NCBI RefSeq assembly: GCF_024868665.1
Contig: NC_079900.1
Coordinates: forward strand, 18,847,319-18,911,318
Direction of reading: 5' to 3'
DNA: 64,000 nt
Source: Triplophysa rosa
Taxonomy: Eukaryota; Chordata; Actinopteri; Cypriniformes; Nemacheilidae
Shown here: in pieces, positions 35,877-47,843 of the stretch
Layout of the letters: each line of letters begins with the position of its first letter
Position numbering within the stretch: position 1 is the stretch's first letter
Notes under the pieces: generated by a model
The model's input: only the letters and a program-made list of their open reading frames with translations
Databases searched by the model: none
What the model was told of the DNA's origin: nothing
Translations under genes and position numbers: made by a program

Positions 35877-35922
35877 GGACCCCCCCAGCAGCGCCACCGG
35901 GCGTCCTAGGAGGGGGCTCACC

Positions 35923-38900
35923 TCATCGTCGATGGAGGTCCAAGATCAGAGATGGATCCAGGATGTCCCGGGACGGAACCCAACATCTCTCCTCTGAGCC
36001 ATAACCCTCCCAGTCCATGAGGTACTGAACGCCCCTACCCCGACGACGAACGTCCAGCAACTTCCTCACCGTGTAGGCGGGGAAACCCTCCACTAGACGT
36101 GGGGGAGGGGGTATGGGGCGATTGCTGGCAGGGTGAAGGGGGGAGGAGAGCACCAGCTTAACTCTGGACACATGAAAAACAGGGTGGACCCACCCAAGGG
36201 AAGGGGAAAGCTTGAGTCTGACGGCCACCGGGTTAACCACCTTTGTGATGCGGAATGGACCAATGAACTTGGGCACCAGTTTGCGAGAGGGTGCCCGGAG
36301 AGGCAGGTCCTTGGTAGAGAGCCATACCCGCTGACCACAAATATAGGTAGGAGGAGAGACCCGGTGACGGTCAGCCGCTGCTTTGGTTCGTCTACCAGTT
36401 CGGGCCAGAACTGCTCTGGCCTTCGTCCGTGGTTGCTGCCGCACGTGGGAGAAGGCCAGAGGAGACGGAACAGCAGCGTCAGATTCCTGCGATGGAAACA
36501 GAGGGGGGTTATAACCAATCGAACACTCGAAAGGAGACATACCTGACGCAGCTGAGGGAAGGGAGTTGTGGGCGTATTCTACCCAAGGGAGCTGAGAGCA
36601 CCAAGAACTCGGGTTGGAGGATGTCAGACAGCGGAGCATTCTACCGAGATCCTGGTTGGCCCGCTCGCATTGCCTGTTGGTCTGAGGGTGGAAACCTGAA
36701 GACAGACTCGCAGTGGCCCCGATCTGTCTACAAAACTCTTTCCAGAACCGGGAGGAGAACTGAGGACCCCTTGGTCTCGGACCAAGTCGACCGGCACACC
36801 ATGGAGATGAAAGACATGATCTACCATCAGTTGAGCAGTCTCCCGGGCAGAGGGAAGTTTGGGTAAAGGAATGAAATGGACCGCCTTGGAGAAACGATCC
36901 ACCACCATGAGAACCACAGTGTTGCCCTTGGACGCAGGTAGCCCAGTGACAAAATCAAGAGCTATATGGGACCAAGGGCGGGAGGGGATGGGTAAAGGGC
37001 GGAGCAGACCAGCGGGGGGGGTGATTGGGTGTCTTACATTGAGCACAAACCGGGCAGGCCATCACAAACTGTCTGACATCATCGGCCAAGGATGGCCACC
37101 AAAAACGCCGGCGGATGGCCGCCTGCGTTCCCCGAATTCCTGGATGTCAGACCAATCTGGACGAGTGACCCCACCGGAGGACCTCGGGTCGCAGAGCGGG
37201 CGGAACTGACAGTCTACCCCCTGGGCACTCAGTTGGCACTTGCACCCCTCGTCCGGCCTCCACAACTCGCCGTTCGATTCCTCAAGAGAGAGCCCCAACC
37301 ACCATCCTTCCCGGGAGGATGGTTTCAGTCGGGAGGTCTCCCCCGGGAGTCTCGAACAGGCGGGAGAGAGTGTTGGGTTTAACGTTCTTAGAACCTGGCT
37401 GGAACGAGAGGGTGAAGTCAAAACGGCCAAAGAAGAGTGCCCAGCGGGCTTGACGCGCACTCACCCTCTTGGCTGAACGGACGTATTACAGGTTCTTGTG
37501 ATCCGTCCACACCAAGAAGGGCCGCTCTGCACCCTCCAACCAGTGACGCCACTCCCCCAGGGATAGTCTTACCGTCAACAGCTCCCGATTACCGATGTCG
37601 TAGTTACGTTCTGCAGGACTGAGGAGGTGAGAGAAGAAAGCACATGGGTGCACTTTCCTGTCACCGGCAGAGCGTTGGGACAAAACTGCGCCGACCCCGA
37701 CATCTGATGCATCGACCTCAACAATAAATTGGAGAGAAGGATCTGGAACAGACAGAACAGGTGCAGAGATAAAACGAGACTTTAATTTATCAAAGGCAAC
37801 CTGTGTATCATGGTTCCACTTGAAAGGGACTTTGATGGAGGTCAATGCAGTGAGAGGCGCGGCTGTGAGGCCGAAATTCCAGATGAATCTCCGGTAAAAG
37901 TTGGCGAAACCCAGGAACCGTTGAAGCGCCTTACGAGAGTCGGGGGTGGGCCAATTGGCGACAGCCTTGATTTTAGCCGGATCCGCCTTGATACCCTCGG
38001 AGGAGATGATGTGGCCAAGGAACGTAACTGATTTGGTGTGGAATTCGCACTTCTCCGCCTTGGCATAAAGCTGGTTTTCGAGTAATCTTTGAAGGACCCG
38101 CCTAACGTGCTGTGTGTGTTCCTGGAGAGAGGGGAAAAAAATAAGGATATCATCCCGGTACACAAAGACAAATTTGTTAATCATGTCTCCCAGAACACTA
38201 TTAACGAGGTCCTGGAAGATGGCCGGAGCATTGTTAAGACCAAACGGTAGAACCAGATATTCATAATGTCCCATGGGGGTGTTGAAGGCCGTCTTCCACT
38301 TATCACCTTCTCGGATGCGGACAAGATGATAGGCATTGCGTAGGTCTAATTTCGTGAAGACCCGGGCTCCCTGCAATAACTCAAAGGCAGAAGACATTAA
38401 AGGTAGGGGATACCGATTCTTAATGGTAATGTCATTCAAACCTCGGTAGTCGATACAGGGGCATAGGGAGCCATCCTTCTTTTCTACAAAGAAGAATCCC
38501 GCACCCGCAGGGGATGATAAGTGCTGACTGAGACCAGCCAGGAGTGACTCCTGAATGTACTTGTCCATAGCCTCTCTCTCAGGGCCAGACAGGGAGTATA
38601 AACGACCCTTAGGTGCCCAGGAGAAGGTTGAAGGCACAATCAAAGGATCGATGTGGGGGTAAGGAGGTTGCCCGGGACTTGCTGAACACTGCACTGAGAT
38701 CCCGGTACTCCACCGGGACGCCGGTTAGATCTGCGGGCGGCACCTGTGGAACACAAGACAGAGAGACGGGAGAGGAGGCAGGACCCAGACAAGACAAATG
38801 ACAAGACTGACTCCAGGCTAGAAGGGAACACCTCCTCCAGTCCACGTGAGGGTTGTGTTGTACGAACCACGGATACCCTAGAACAATCTGGTTCTTGGGG

Positions 38901-39283
38901 GAATCAAGGACGTACAACACAATGCTCTCGTGGTGGTTCCCAGAAAGAATCAAACTTACACAAGGAGTGACGTGCGTGATGGAAGCAAGGCGACTGCCTG
39001 CGAGCAATTCGACCTCCAAGGGATCGGCGAGTGGAACCAAAGGAATTCCCCATCTATGGGCCGTGGAGGCATCAATGAAGTTTCCTTCCACCCCTGAGTC
39101 AAGGAGAGCGTGGCCGGTGTGAGAAGATCCCTGGATCCGGAGTTTGAAAGGCAGCATGGCTCGGTTGGACGGAGAGGTTAAAGGAGTAATTGCGCCCACT
39201 AGGACTCTCCGAGCTCCTAGTGGGCCTTGGCGTTTACCGGACAGTGGACGGCGAAGTGGCCTGCTCTGCCGCAGTAGAGGCAA
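35923..39283 (-). pseudogene. pol: pol of the gypsy element (protease-RT-RNase H-integrase-chromodomain), broken
   Basis: Protease: LLDSG at about residue 60 of the 38609-39283 frame. Reverse transcriptase and RNase H: frame 37486-38694, with LDLRNAYH and the catalytic box reading VYRDD, where gypsy elements usually have VYLDD or similar, then [12 protein letters not shown] for RNase H. A frameshift separates protease and RT near 38610, and a stop follows TDHKNL near 37486. The integrase region from about 37460 to 36624 is fragmented by frameshifts (LDFVTGLP and VVDRFSK readable). 35923-36639 keeps the integrase C terminus and a chromodomain (YLMDWEGYG...RCWVP). No functional product expected. 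Confidence 0.88.
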
Positions 39284-40125
39284 AGGCCCTGGGTCAGGCG
39301 TTGCTGTTTCTCCAGAGGGGTAAGATGAAGGCGTCCGACCTGCATGGGCTCGGTCTCGGTAAGTGGGGGAATGAAGGAAGCAGATGACGGAGTGGTTCTG
39401 GCCTGGAACTGTCCGAAAGGGTTAGTGAGCTGTCTCAATTGACGCTGAGCCATGCGGCTTTCCACCCGTACAGACAATTCGATGAGAGAATCTAATTCCC
39501 GGGGTAGGTCAAGGGGGGTCAGCTCGTCGGCAACAGTCGGATTAAGTCCATCGAGGAACCGAGCACGAAGGGCGCTGGGGTTCCAGTCGGTGGCCGCAGC
39601 AAGGGTCTTGAGATGAATGGCGTACTCAGTAACAGAGCTTCTCTTCTGCGAGAGTCGGCTTAGTTGGGCGGAAGCTTCATCCCCCTGGGCTGTACCGTCA
39701 AACAGGCCGATCATCTCCTTCCAAAAAGTCTCGAAAGAGGCGCAACAGGGTGCCTTGTTGTCCCAGACGGCTACTGCCAAATCTCGGGCTGATCCGGAGA
39801 GGAGTGCTATGACGTAGGCCACTCTGGAAGTCTCGGTGACATAACGGCAGGGCTGGAGTGAGAAAACAAGGGAGCACTGGGAAAGGAAGGCCCGACAGGA
39901 ATTAGGGTCTCCACTGTAAATTGGAGGGCTCTGAGCGTGTGGTTAGGGCTCACGGGTGATGGGGCCATGCTGGAGTTCTCCAAGGTGCGCTGTGAGTTCA
40001 GCCACTTGAGCATTGAGGGTTCCGATCTCTTGGGCGGCGGCATTGAGACGGGTGGATTGTTGTCCCAATAGTATCCCCTGTTGGGTGAGGGCTGAATGTA
40101 GGGGATTGGGCCCTGCTGACTCCAT
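39217..40125 (-). pseudogene. gag: gag of the gypsy element, one in-frame stop
   Basis: Structural protein of the element's particle. The frame starts with MESAGP 16 bases after the LTR and continues to 39217 in one frame except for a TAA at 39943-39945. An N-terminal coiled-coil-like stretch is followed by a capsid-like region and a CCHC zinc knuckle (C-x2-C-x4-H-x4-C, CLYCGRAGHFAVHC) near the end. The end overlaps the pol frame (which opens by 39283) in another frame, so pol would need frameshifting or reinitiation. Confidence 0.85.
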
Positions 40126-40141
40126 CTTGGTCAGATCGTTC
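40126..40141 (-). other. Primer-binding region of the gypsy element
   Basis: The 16 bases between the 5' LTR and the gag ATG read GAACGATCTGACCAAG on the - strand. They do not start with TGG as tRNA-primed sites do. ACGATCTGAC is exactly complementary to GTCAGATCGT at 40985-40976 in the LTR, as expected for Tf1/sushi-type self-priming. Confidence 0.55.
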
Positions 40142-41104
40142 TGTTAGGGTTCAGGTAGGAAAACTCGAGAGTCAAATGCAGGGTAGATAGAATCTTTAAT
40201 AAATGCCTCACATCAGCAGAAACAACACAGGGAATACTCAATGCAACAGAGGACTGCCAAGCGGTGAGAAATAAGATACCCCAAAATTCCTTAGAACAGA
40301 TGAGTCAGGACACAGGGTCTCGGATGCACAGGGCAAAAAAGGGCTCGAGCGCTCGGCCAAAAAAGGGGAAGGAGCAAAAGAGTCTTATATCCAACGGCCG
40401 GGCCGCAACTGAGAGTGAGAATGAGGATTGTGCCCACGGCGAGGGGATGAGACAAGGCCAGCGAATTCTCTGGGCAAAAAAGGTCCAACCAGAGACTCGG
40501 GGAAGTAATTCTTAAAAGTACAATAATCCTCTGGAGACGGGAAACAGAACAGACCACTTGGTCAACAGGAGACTAATGTTTCCGAAGAGGACCCACAAGA
40601 CCGACAAGAGAAAACTTTCCCAGGCGAGTTCACTAGACCGACGGGGACGACAAACTTGGATGAAGATCCACTTAATCCGACAGGAGAGGTTTATTCCAAA
40701 CAGGAATCCGCAAGACCGACAAGGTAGAATACTTGGGGTGAGAGTTCACTTAGCCCGACCGGATAGGTGCATTCCAACAGGAGCCCGTAGAGCGAAATCC
40801 CTCTAGAACCGCCCAACCGATCAGGCAGATATAAGATCCATGCAGCGAGTCCGACGCTGCGGGTAGACAATAAAACACCACGTGGCAAACACAGCTCTGG
40901 AGCCTAAACAAAAAAAGAGGTGCTATAACACGATACCCAAGACAAGCGATTGGTAAATCGCCGGAAATAACACTGACGATCTGACACAGGACGGGGGTAT
41001 GAGAGGGTTTAAAAAGGAGCACCGAGCACATGGAGAGCTGTCAAGCTGTACCATGTGTTCGACATGAAACAAAACAAACAAGTGCTCAGACCTGAGACCC
41101 CACA
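40142..41104 (-). repeat. 5' LTR of the gypsy element
   Basis: 963 bp, ending with TAACA next to gag. On the - strand it starts TGTGGGGTCTC and contains a TATA-like TTTTTAAA. Antisense open frames within both LTRs are not genes. Confidence 0.92.
41008..41015 (-). promoter_or_regulatory. TATA-like box of the gypsy 5' LTR
   Basis: TTTTTAAA on the - strand, about 90 bases into the LTR and 23-30 bases upstream of GTCAGATCGT (40985-40976). That site is the likely transcript 5' end if the element self-primes. The same box occurs in the 3' LTR at 35653-35660. Confidence 0.5.
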
Positions 41105-41109
41105 ACATA

Positions 41110-41375
41110 AACATATAAACAACATTAAAAAACTTGATTTTCACCACTGAAAAATCTATTTTTGTAGAAACAAATATTTATGTTATAACACTGATTTTAA
41201 TAAAACGTTCATGTGTCTTAGCATGCTCTCAGTCTTTCATATTACTGTTGGGTGACATTTTTGTTACTCCTCTGTGTGCTTTTGGAAATCAACCAACACT
41301 GAAATTATTAAATACAAATTTGGAGTGTTCTCTTAATTTTTCCGGAGCTGTATTTGTATTAAATTATTTCTCTGT
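41110..41375. repeat. Host repeat into which the gypsy element inserted
   Basis: AACGTTCATGTGTCTTAGCATGC, TATTACTGTTGGGTGACA and the end TTCTCTTAATTTTTCCGGAGCTG match, with differences, the repeat at 60900-61372; a reversed relative begins at 57786 (TACAGCTGCAAAAATTGAAAG). This suggests the gypsy insertion landed inside an older repeat. Confidence 0.5.
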
Positions 41376-44300
41376 CAAATAAAAAGAGACTGCCAATGTT
41401 ATTGCTCTTCCATGATAGAATCGTATAAAACAAAATTAATGTTTGTTGTATTTTTGGTAAATATTTACAGTTATCAGGTGGTAAAATAATACAACTACAT
41501 TTGGACCGTTTGCATTAAAACATTAGAGGAAATGAAGTAAGCTACAAAATGGAAATGTTATTTCAATGCCTTGAATCTGTTCTATTTAATAGGCTTATTT
41601 ATGTATGTTTTATTTGTTGTTCTTTCTCTTTTGTACTAATAATATACGGCTTAGTTAAAACAAGTTAAAACAAAAGAGTGCTGTTCCAGAGCTCTGTGTT
41701 ATTATTTGAATAATACCACTTTGTTGCACATCATCTAGCTATTATTATGTTAGCATACATTTTTTATTACCTGCATGGAAATTACTCAATTTAGTAGCGA
41801 CGTCAAATGAAATTGCAATCTTGTCTTTTTCCCTGTCTGCGAGGCCCCATGCATAATGGGCAGTTCTGGGCCACACTAAGCAACAATATGCAGCAGATCT
41901 TATTCTGGTTTGCAAAATGACATCTCATCCTTGATTACAAGGTCTCCTATCAGCACCTATTATGGCAGCACCGTCCTGCCACTTCATTTTCTACAACATG
42001 ATGGAAATAAAGCCCTTTGTCAACCACTGCTCTGTTCAAGTTTTAATAGGCGCGCTAATGTTTGCCCTTGAGCACATCTTTGCTGTTACTCAATTTGTTT
42101 AACCTGCTCTTGTTACACCTCTGCTCATATCTCCACACTGTGAATCTGCCAAAATTTGATTCAAGGGGAAGTCTAATTTAAAAAAAATTAAATAACCCCC
42201 TACACTTCAAATACCCTTTGTTGATTGTCTCAAGCTGTCTTCAAGGATTTGTCTGTCTTGCCATCACCTCACCTTTCTCTTTTGGGCCCAGTTTAATATG
42301 CATTGCGCATTTTCTGCTAATTGTCAGGTCATTTTGATTAGTTTGATTTGTTCACTTTATTGCAAGTCATCAAAGTGTCTGCTAAGAATGAAAATGTAAA
42401 TGTACAGCATCAAGGAATGTGCATTATTTTTTAAAATGACGATTTGTTATTGCTGCATCTGTCAGCTCGCTAGACATTTGTGTGCAATATTGTTGATTTA
42501 TCTACCGACTGCCATGTTTATGGATATAAAACTCATTTTTGTTTTAAAAATGACAGTAAAATGAATAGATATTTGTTATAATTGCTCAAGAAATGTAATT
42601 GTTATATAATTATATCATTTAAAAACATGTCTAATGTCTCCTGGTAAACACATAATAATTAAATATATCAGAATAAATATATAAATAAATGCACCCAATT
42701 GTCCTCCATGCAATAATTGACAATAAGCAGAACAGAACCTCGATTATAGACAGTGTTCTTTCAGGAGAGGAAATAAAATACACTAATATTTTCTAGTTCT
42801 GAAATTCTTTCTTTTCTCACTTGATAATGAAGAGCAACAAGTAATATACATAATAAATGTATTTTGGATTGTACAGTGTATATTATGTATGTCATATGGA
42901 TTCCATTATTTTGCACACATGCACATTATAAATAACCATAGTCAGTAATTCATGTTAAATTGACTTTTTTAATGTTAAAAAAAGCCAAGCATATTGATAT
43001 GGAGGCAATGTTTTGTACTATGAAGCACATCAAATAAAAGCCCCATGGAGTTGTGCAGTCTGCTGAGGCTGGAGTCGGATTTGGCTGCTGAAAAAAGGCC
43101 GTCCCTGCTGGACCTTAAAAAGTCACTCTACACCCAGTCTGTCAACATCAAAGGTTAAGATTTACAGATAAAGATTCCTCATCAATAAACAGAAACAATC
43201 TCTGATTTAAATCTCCATAGAGTACAGAAATGTCAATAGAGAACTCCAACCGGCTGTACCGGGAGACTTTAAATTGGGTTTGTGGAGAAGGAGCTACTCA
43301 TTGGGTGGCTTGACATTATCATTTCGAAATAAGAATGTCAACCTTTTCCTCCCTTTGTGGCGAGTTAATGTCAAGCTTCCTGTCTCAAATGAATCGTCGA
43401 AGGGTTACAGTATTTGGCCCGGTGCACGGAAGCAATGGAGTGCTGTGTTTACTCTTCTGTCTCTTTTCCAAAGACCTAGTTGGAGGTCTCCTTTGTTCAT
43501 GTGCCCTCCAACCCCTAAGGCCGCTCTAGGAGGACAAGAGCCACCCCGGGAGCCTGTCCCAGTAATTAGGTTTAAAGGTTCCTGTGATTGGCTCTCCATT
43601 GTGGTCTATATGCATGTGCCTTCTTGGCACCGAGCTAGAGATTGCGGGATGCCAAGCCCTTTTAAATGAGCTGAACACACTCAAGAACCCACAGGGCATT
43701 TCAAAAGGCAAAATTACATCTGTAATGGAAGATCTAATGCAACTGACAACATGCTGTTATACTGCAGATCGATACGACAAATGGTCCGCGGCATGTTTTA
43801 ATAAGCACGTTCTAACTATACGACTCCCCCCTGCTCCGTGCATGATGTCGTTGCAGATGTTAATAGGGAACAGCGCTTAAGCGATCCCTCTTATTATGTT
43901 CTGACGTACGTGCACTTATGCTCCGATTTCCATTTTCTATAAAGGTCTCTAATTCTTCCTGGACTGCGAGTCTTCTACCTCAGAACGCTCGGAGGGAAGC
44001 GTAGCCGCAGAGTGGACGATATGTCAAGCGCATTTAGAATTCTGCCTTTCATTTTTCCACCCACACAGACGGTCCCCCTGCACTGTTGGTGTGGACTGTG
44101 CTGTGGAAACCTGTGATTTCCCAAAATGCTGAATGGAGGAAAGGCGAGGATAATAAAACGTGCAGGAGGCGATGGTGTCGCATTAACTCTAGCTGTGCCA
44201 AATAGATGTGAATTGGTGGAATGGGTGTTTTTTTAGGGGGGTAGGGGTAGCAACGGTTTGCATGAATCACCCGGCGAGGCTTGACATGTTGTCCTCTCAG

Positions 44301-46554
44301 TAGCTGGAATGGAAAAATCGTATTATCGCGACTACTGAGGCTATATTAACGCTGCCAATTTAGCCTTCGCTGCTAGTGTCTGAGATGATGGACTTTTGGG
44401 TAATGAGAATGGATGTTCACGGTTCACGGTGAACTTTAAGCGTGAGGGTACCCTGGCCGGCGGTGAGCTCTAAATGACAATCAGCCCTGTCTCCGGGCCC
44501 ATCTTGACACTCCCCGGCTTTCACCAGTTCTTCACTTAAAGTGCAATTAGGCGGTCAGAGAGTACTTAGCTCATTCTTCCAGAAAACCACAATGTGCTCG
44601 CATCTTCTGAAAACATCTGCACATTAATATATCTCCAAATCATCTCCGGGTGTTTTGAAGCTCTTTATGAATTTCCCCCACATCACGGTCACGCACGCAG
44701 GGTATCCAAGAGCGGCGGGTGTTTAAGGAAGTGGGCAGACTCAGGTAATAGGCTGGTAAACAACAAGAACGAAGTGCTCCTTCCTTGTGCAGTACTGCAC
44801 GACGGCTGAGAATAGCCATGCCTCGGATTCATTTTCAGGTTCTTCAGGAGCCAAGCTGCAAAACATACCACATATCCTGGTGTAGGAGGCGGTTACGCGT
44901 CATTCAAGCCAAAGTGCATTCGCGAATTTGCCGTGATGCTGCATGCATGACCGTTTACACAAACACGCATGTTCACTTCACTCACCACCATTTGTCCATT
45001 CCACAGGGGCTGAAATTAATTTTTTATGGCCTGCTCCCAAATGCGCCGATGCGCCATTCCCAGATGATAAGACTACAGTTTGGGACACTGGCCAGACCGA
45101 AAGCTTTTCTTGGCATTACATTAGAATTTGCATTTTGTGATTCGGCGCTCGTCTGCGTATGTGTGCTTACAAGTGGGCTGTGAAGTAGCATACGCTCGTC
45201 GCAAAGTGAAAATTGGAGCAGACAAACTGCTTATTGAAGATGTTCCACACTGGCAGTCGGATGCACTCCGGTTGCTGGCCTTATTATTTTGACTAAGATA
45301 CATTACTGCATGCATCAAGTGTGCGCTGGGATATTTCGGTCCGAGTTATAGGGTAGACAAGAAAGGGAAGAGTTAGTGAGCCATATATTTGTCTTTCCGC
45401 TTTAGAATCGGTGGAACAAATTCAAAGTGCTTCAAATTCAAATCCCACTTCCATAATACACTGCTCGGTCTGTTGTATAGGCCTACATAATGTACACATA
45501 AAGCTCTGTGTGTATCCAGCAGTGCGGAGAGATGTGCCACCTTTAAAGATGTTCAACAGAAAGAAAAGCATTACATTATCACAGCAGTGGGTTAATGTAA
45601 ACAGGATCAATGCGGAGACAAAAGCGAAGCATTTCGTCACTGTAATACATAAGAGAGTGCGAATCTAATTATATGTCAAGTATCAATATCGACTCTGTCA
45701 AGTTAATAGCGGAAATGGAGATGAGACAGGCGCACGAGGAATCTGCAAGAGCGATATAAATGAAAAATTCAATATGCTGTGATGATTAAAGTCCATTTGC
45801 ATGTTGCGTAATGCATTCAAGGGTTGCCTATAGCGATTGCTATAGATCTTCTAAATATTAACTAAGGATTTTGCACCATCCTTAAGGCAAAAATGTGACT
45901 TTGATAATAAACCCAAAGGCGGGGCTTGAATACAAAGGTTAATTATCTGAGTAACAAAAGCAGATTAAAGAGGATGCAGGGAACCGTGCTGGATAGGGGC
46001 GCACTGGCGTTTCAATTTGGTCATTACGTGTGAAAATAATAAAATAAATAAATAAATTATGAAAACACAACCTAGGAGATATTGCCATGCCATTAGCCTG
46101 CTACATTAACCAGCCCAAGATGACTTTGGGCATCCATAAATTGTGCAAATGTGAAAGCTCACCATTTGTGCTTTCAGGCAAGACATATTTTCTTGAGAAT
46201 AATGTGTTGGTTTCAACCTTGACAGTTTAAAAAGCAGTTATGGTGAAAGCATCAAGGGACATACTCACACAGAACTGACAAACCCCCCAATCACAAAGTT
46301 ACAAATGTATTGTGACTATAGTTACAAAATGTAGTGACTATAGTTACAAATGTATGGGGTATAATTATAATGCGTTGTCTTATTCACCGAACATGAGTGA
46401 AAAAAACACTATATGTCAAGTTAAAGTAACTGCACGAGAAATAAACGCAGTGGGGAATAGGGACAGTTGGAGCGGTTCTGGTGTCGATATCCAACTGAAA
46501 GGCAAAAAAACTGCATTGAGACGCGTGCTCCTGAAATCAACACGCACACATACT

Positions 46555-46555
<1 letters not shown>
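41376..46555. other. Long non-coding interval upstream of pde4a
   Basis: No exon, RNA gene or clear transposon is recognised in about 5 kb. Short open frames here (for example 43274-43669 and 44785-45183) lack domains and overlap one another on both strands. The absence of the MITEs that fill the rest of the window is itself notable. Confidence 0.5.

Positions 46556-46630
<75 letters not shown>
46556..46630. repeat. (GA)n microsatellite, about 37 units
   Basis: An uninterrupted GA run of about 75 bases after a CACGCACACATACTC segment, roughly 0.9 kb upstream of the pde4a start codon. Open frames of Arg-Glu repeats across it are artefacts. Confidence 0.97.
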
Positions 46631-46631
<1 letters not shown>

Positions 46632-46639
46632 CGTTAGAG

Positions 46640-47547
46640 TGTTTCTGAAATGCCATAATTTAACATCTACCGGCAAGTGAATGATAGGAATGAGCTATAA
46701 CGATAAAACGGAAGCACAACATGGAGACGAACTTTGATTTACAGTGATGATTTGGCGACACTGAATGAACGCTTCGAGAAAGCAAGGACGCGAAAAACCC
46801 GCTTGCATGGATCTCAGATACATCCATCATCCCACGCGCGATGCTCCCCGGGCGAAATTCAACATTATTCGCGTAATGAAACTGTCCGCTTGGAGGTTTT
46901 AATGGAGGTGGAAGGTGAATCTCCTGACTGCGAGTTTGAGTTTTAGTCGCCGTTAGTTTCGGATGTATACCAACATTTTTCCCCATCGGAGAGTTCTCAT
47001 GGCTCCTGTTGGAGACGCCAGCGCTTCTCGGCGAGCTTTGAGGGACATGTGCGGTCTCCAGCAGCAATAATACCACCGGGCAGGAAACCAAAGTGGATTT
47101 CTGCAACACGCGGTTGATAAAAGCAATAAACCCGTACTGAACGTAAGTGACCCGTTATGAGAAACTTCAGGAGGAAAGCATCACCGGCGAGCGTCTCTCA
47201 CTCCGTGCGGATGTTACAACGCCTCGTAAGGTTTTAAAGTGCGTGCGAAACGACGCCGTCTGATCCACATTAACTTTTTGGATTTATTATCGACATAACT
47301 GCAGAGATGAGAAGAAGACAGGACGACATCACGCCATCACCTGTTATATGAACACTGTGATTAGTTTTCACAAAAGCACAGAATCTTTATTGCCTTTGGA
47401 CCTGGTTTCAATACATTCCAGTGTTAAACATGGAGATCAGTCAGTCACGGACAGCAGACGGTTTTATTTTTTAACCCGCAAGAATAGCCATATCGTTTTT
47501 AATTGCTCTTAATACGTCGCTTTCGATAGATCTCTAAATTTTGCACT
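46640..47547 (+). promoter_or_regulatory. pde4a: Probable pde4a 5' UTR and promoter region
   Basis: This stretch is richer in CpG than its surroundings and directly precedes the pde4a coding exon. No TATA box or unambiguous initiator is identified, and an upstream non-coding exon cannot be excluded. Confidence 0.35.
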
Positions 47548-47843
47548 ATGATGGAACCGCCACCTTGCTCGAAAAAGAGTCTGTCTCTTTCGTTGCCGGT
47601 TCCCCGGGAGGGACAGGCGACCCTTAAGCCTCCGCAGCATCTTTGGAGACAGCCAAGGACCCCCATCAAAATCAAACATCGCGGTTACTCTGACACCGAC
47701 CGGCATCACCACCGACAGATAGAGCGCTCAAATGCCATGGACACGAGTGACCGGCCGGGGCTTAAAAAGTCCCGCATGTCCTGGCCATCGTCGCTCCAAG
47801 GAACCCCTAGCGCACCCATGGGCAACTGTGCTGGGAATAAGCG
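47548..47843 (+). CDS. pde4a: PDE4A, first coding exon of a long isoform (partial)
   Basis: cAMP-specific phosphodiesterase 4A. This exon encodes the isoform-specific N terminus, 98 codons plus two bases, ending at a GTAAGA donor (47844). [28 protein letters not shown] and [19 protein letters not shown] closely match the N terminus of mammalian long PDE4A (4A4/4A5 type), whose proline-rich part binds SH3 domains (family knowledge). Two ATGs stand in tandem; the second (47551) aligns with the mammalian MEPP start. UCR1, UCR2 and the catalytic domain are encoded beyond the window, because the following intron is longer than 16 kb. Assignment to 4A rather than 4B-D rests on this N terminus and synteny with tyk2 and raver1. 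Confidence 0.9.

Larger units (their letters stand above)
34819..41104 (-). mobile_element. Ty3/gypsy chromovirus-type LTR retrotransposon (Tf1/sushi-like), defective
   Basis: 6286 bp on the - strand with LTRs 34819-35876 (3') and 40142-41104 (5'), TG...CA ends, and the 5-bp duplication ACATA at 34814-34818 and 41105-41109. Order on the - strand is 5' LTR, gag, protease, reverse transcriptase, RNase H, integrase, chromodomain, a G-rich tract (GGGGGGG at about 35879-35886), 3' LTR. The coding region carries a stop in gag, a stop in the RNase H region and several frameshifts, so it is non-autonomous now. The chromodomain and the complementarity described at 40126-40141 place it in the Tf1/sushi group (inference). 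Intergenic between raver1 and pde4a. Confidence 0.93.

Noticed and set aside
35335..35921. Two long - strand frames of 172 and 175 codons
   Set aside because: They lie in the gypsy LTR, overlap in different frames, show no domain, and recur in the other LTR with breaks.
36133..37476. Several + strand frames over 36-37.5 kb
   Set aside because: They are antisense shadows of the gypsy integrase and RNase H regions.
38609..40125. Idea that the gypsy element inserted already defective and was moved in trans
   Set aside because: The LTRs differ by about 2% by eye, so the stops and frameshifts could have arisen after insertion; the data do not separate the two.
43274..43669. 131-codon frame upstream of pde4a
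   Set aside because: Overlapping frames of similar length exist on both strands and no family is recognisable.
46312..46680. 122-codon open frame with Arg-Glu repeats
   Set aside because: It is created by the (GA)n microsatellite, and the antisense frame (Ser-Leu repeats) is equally open.
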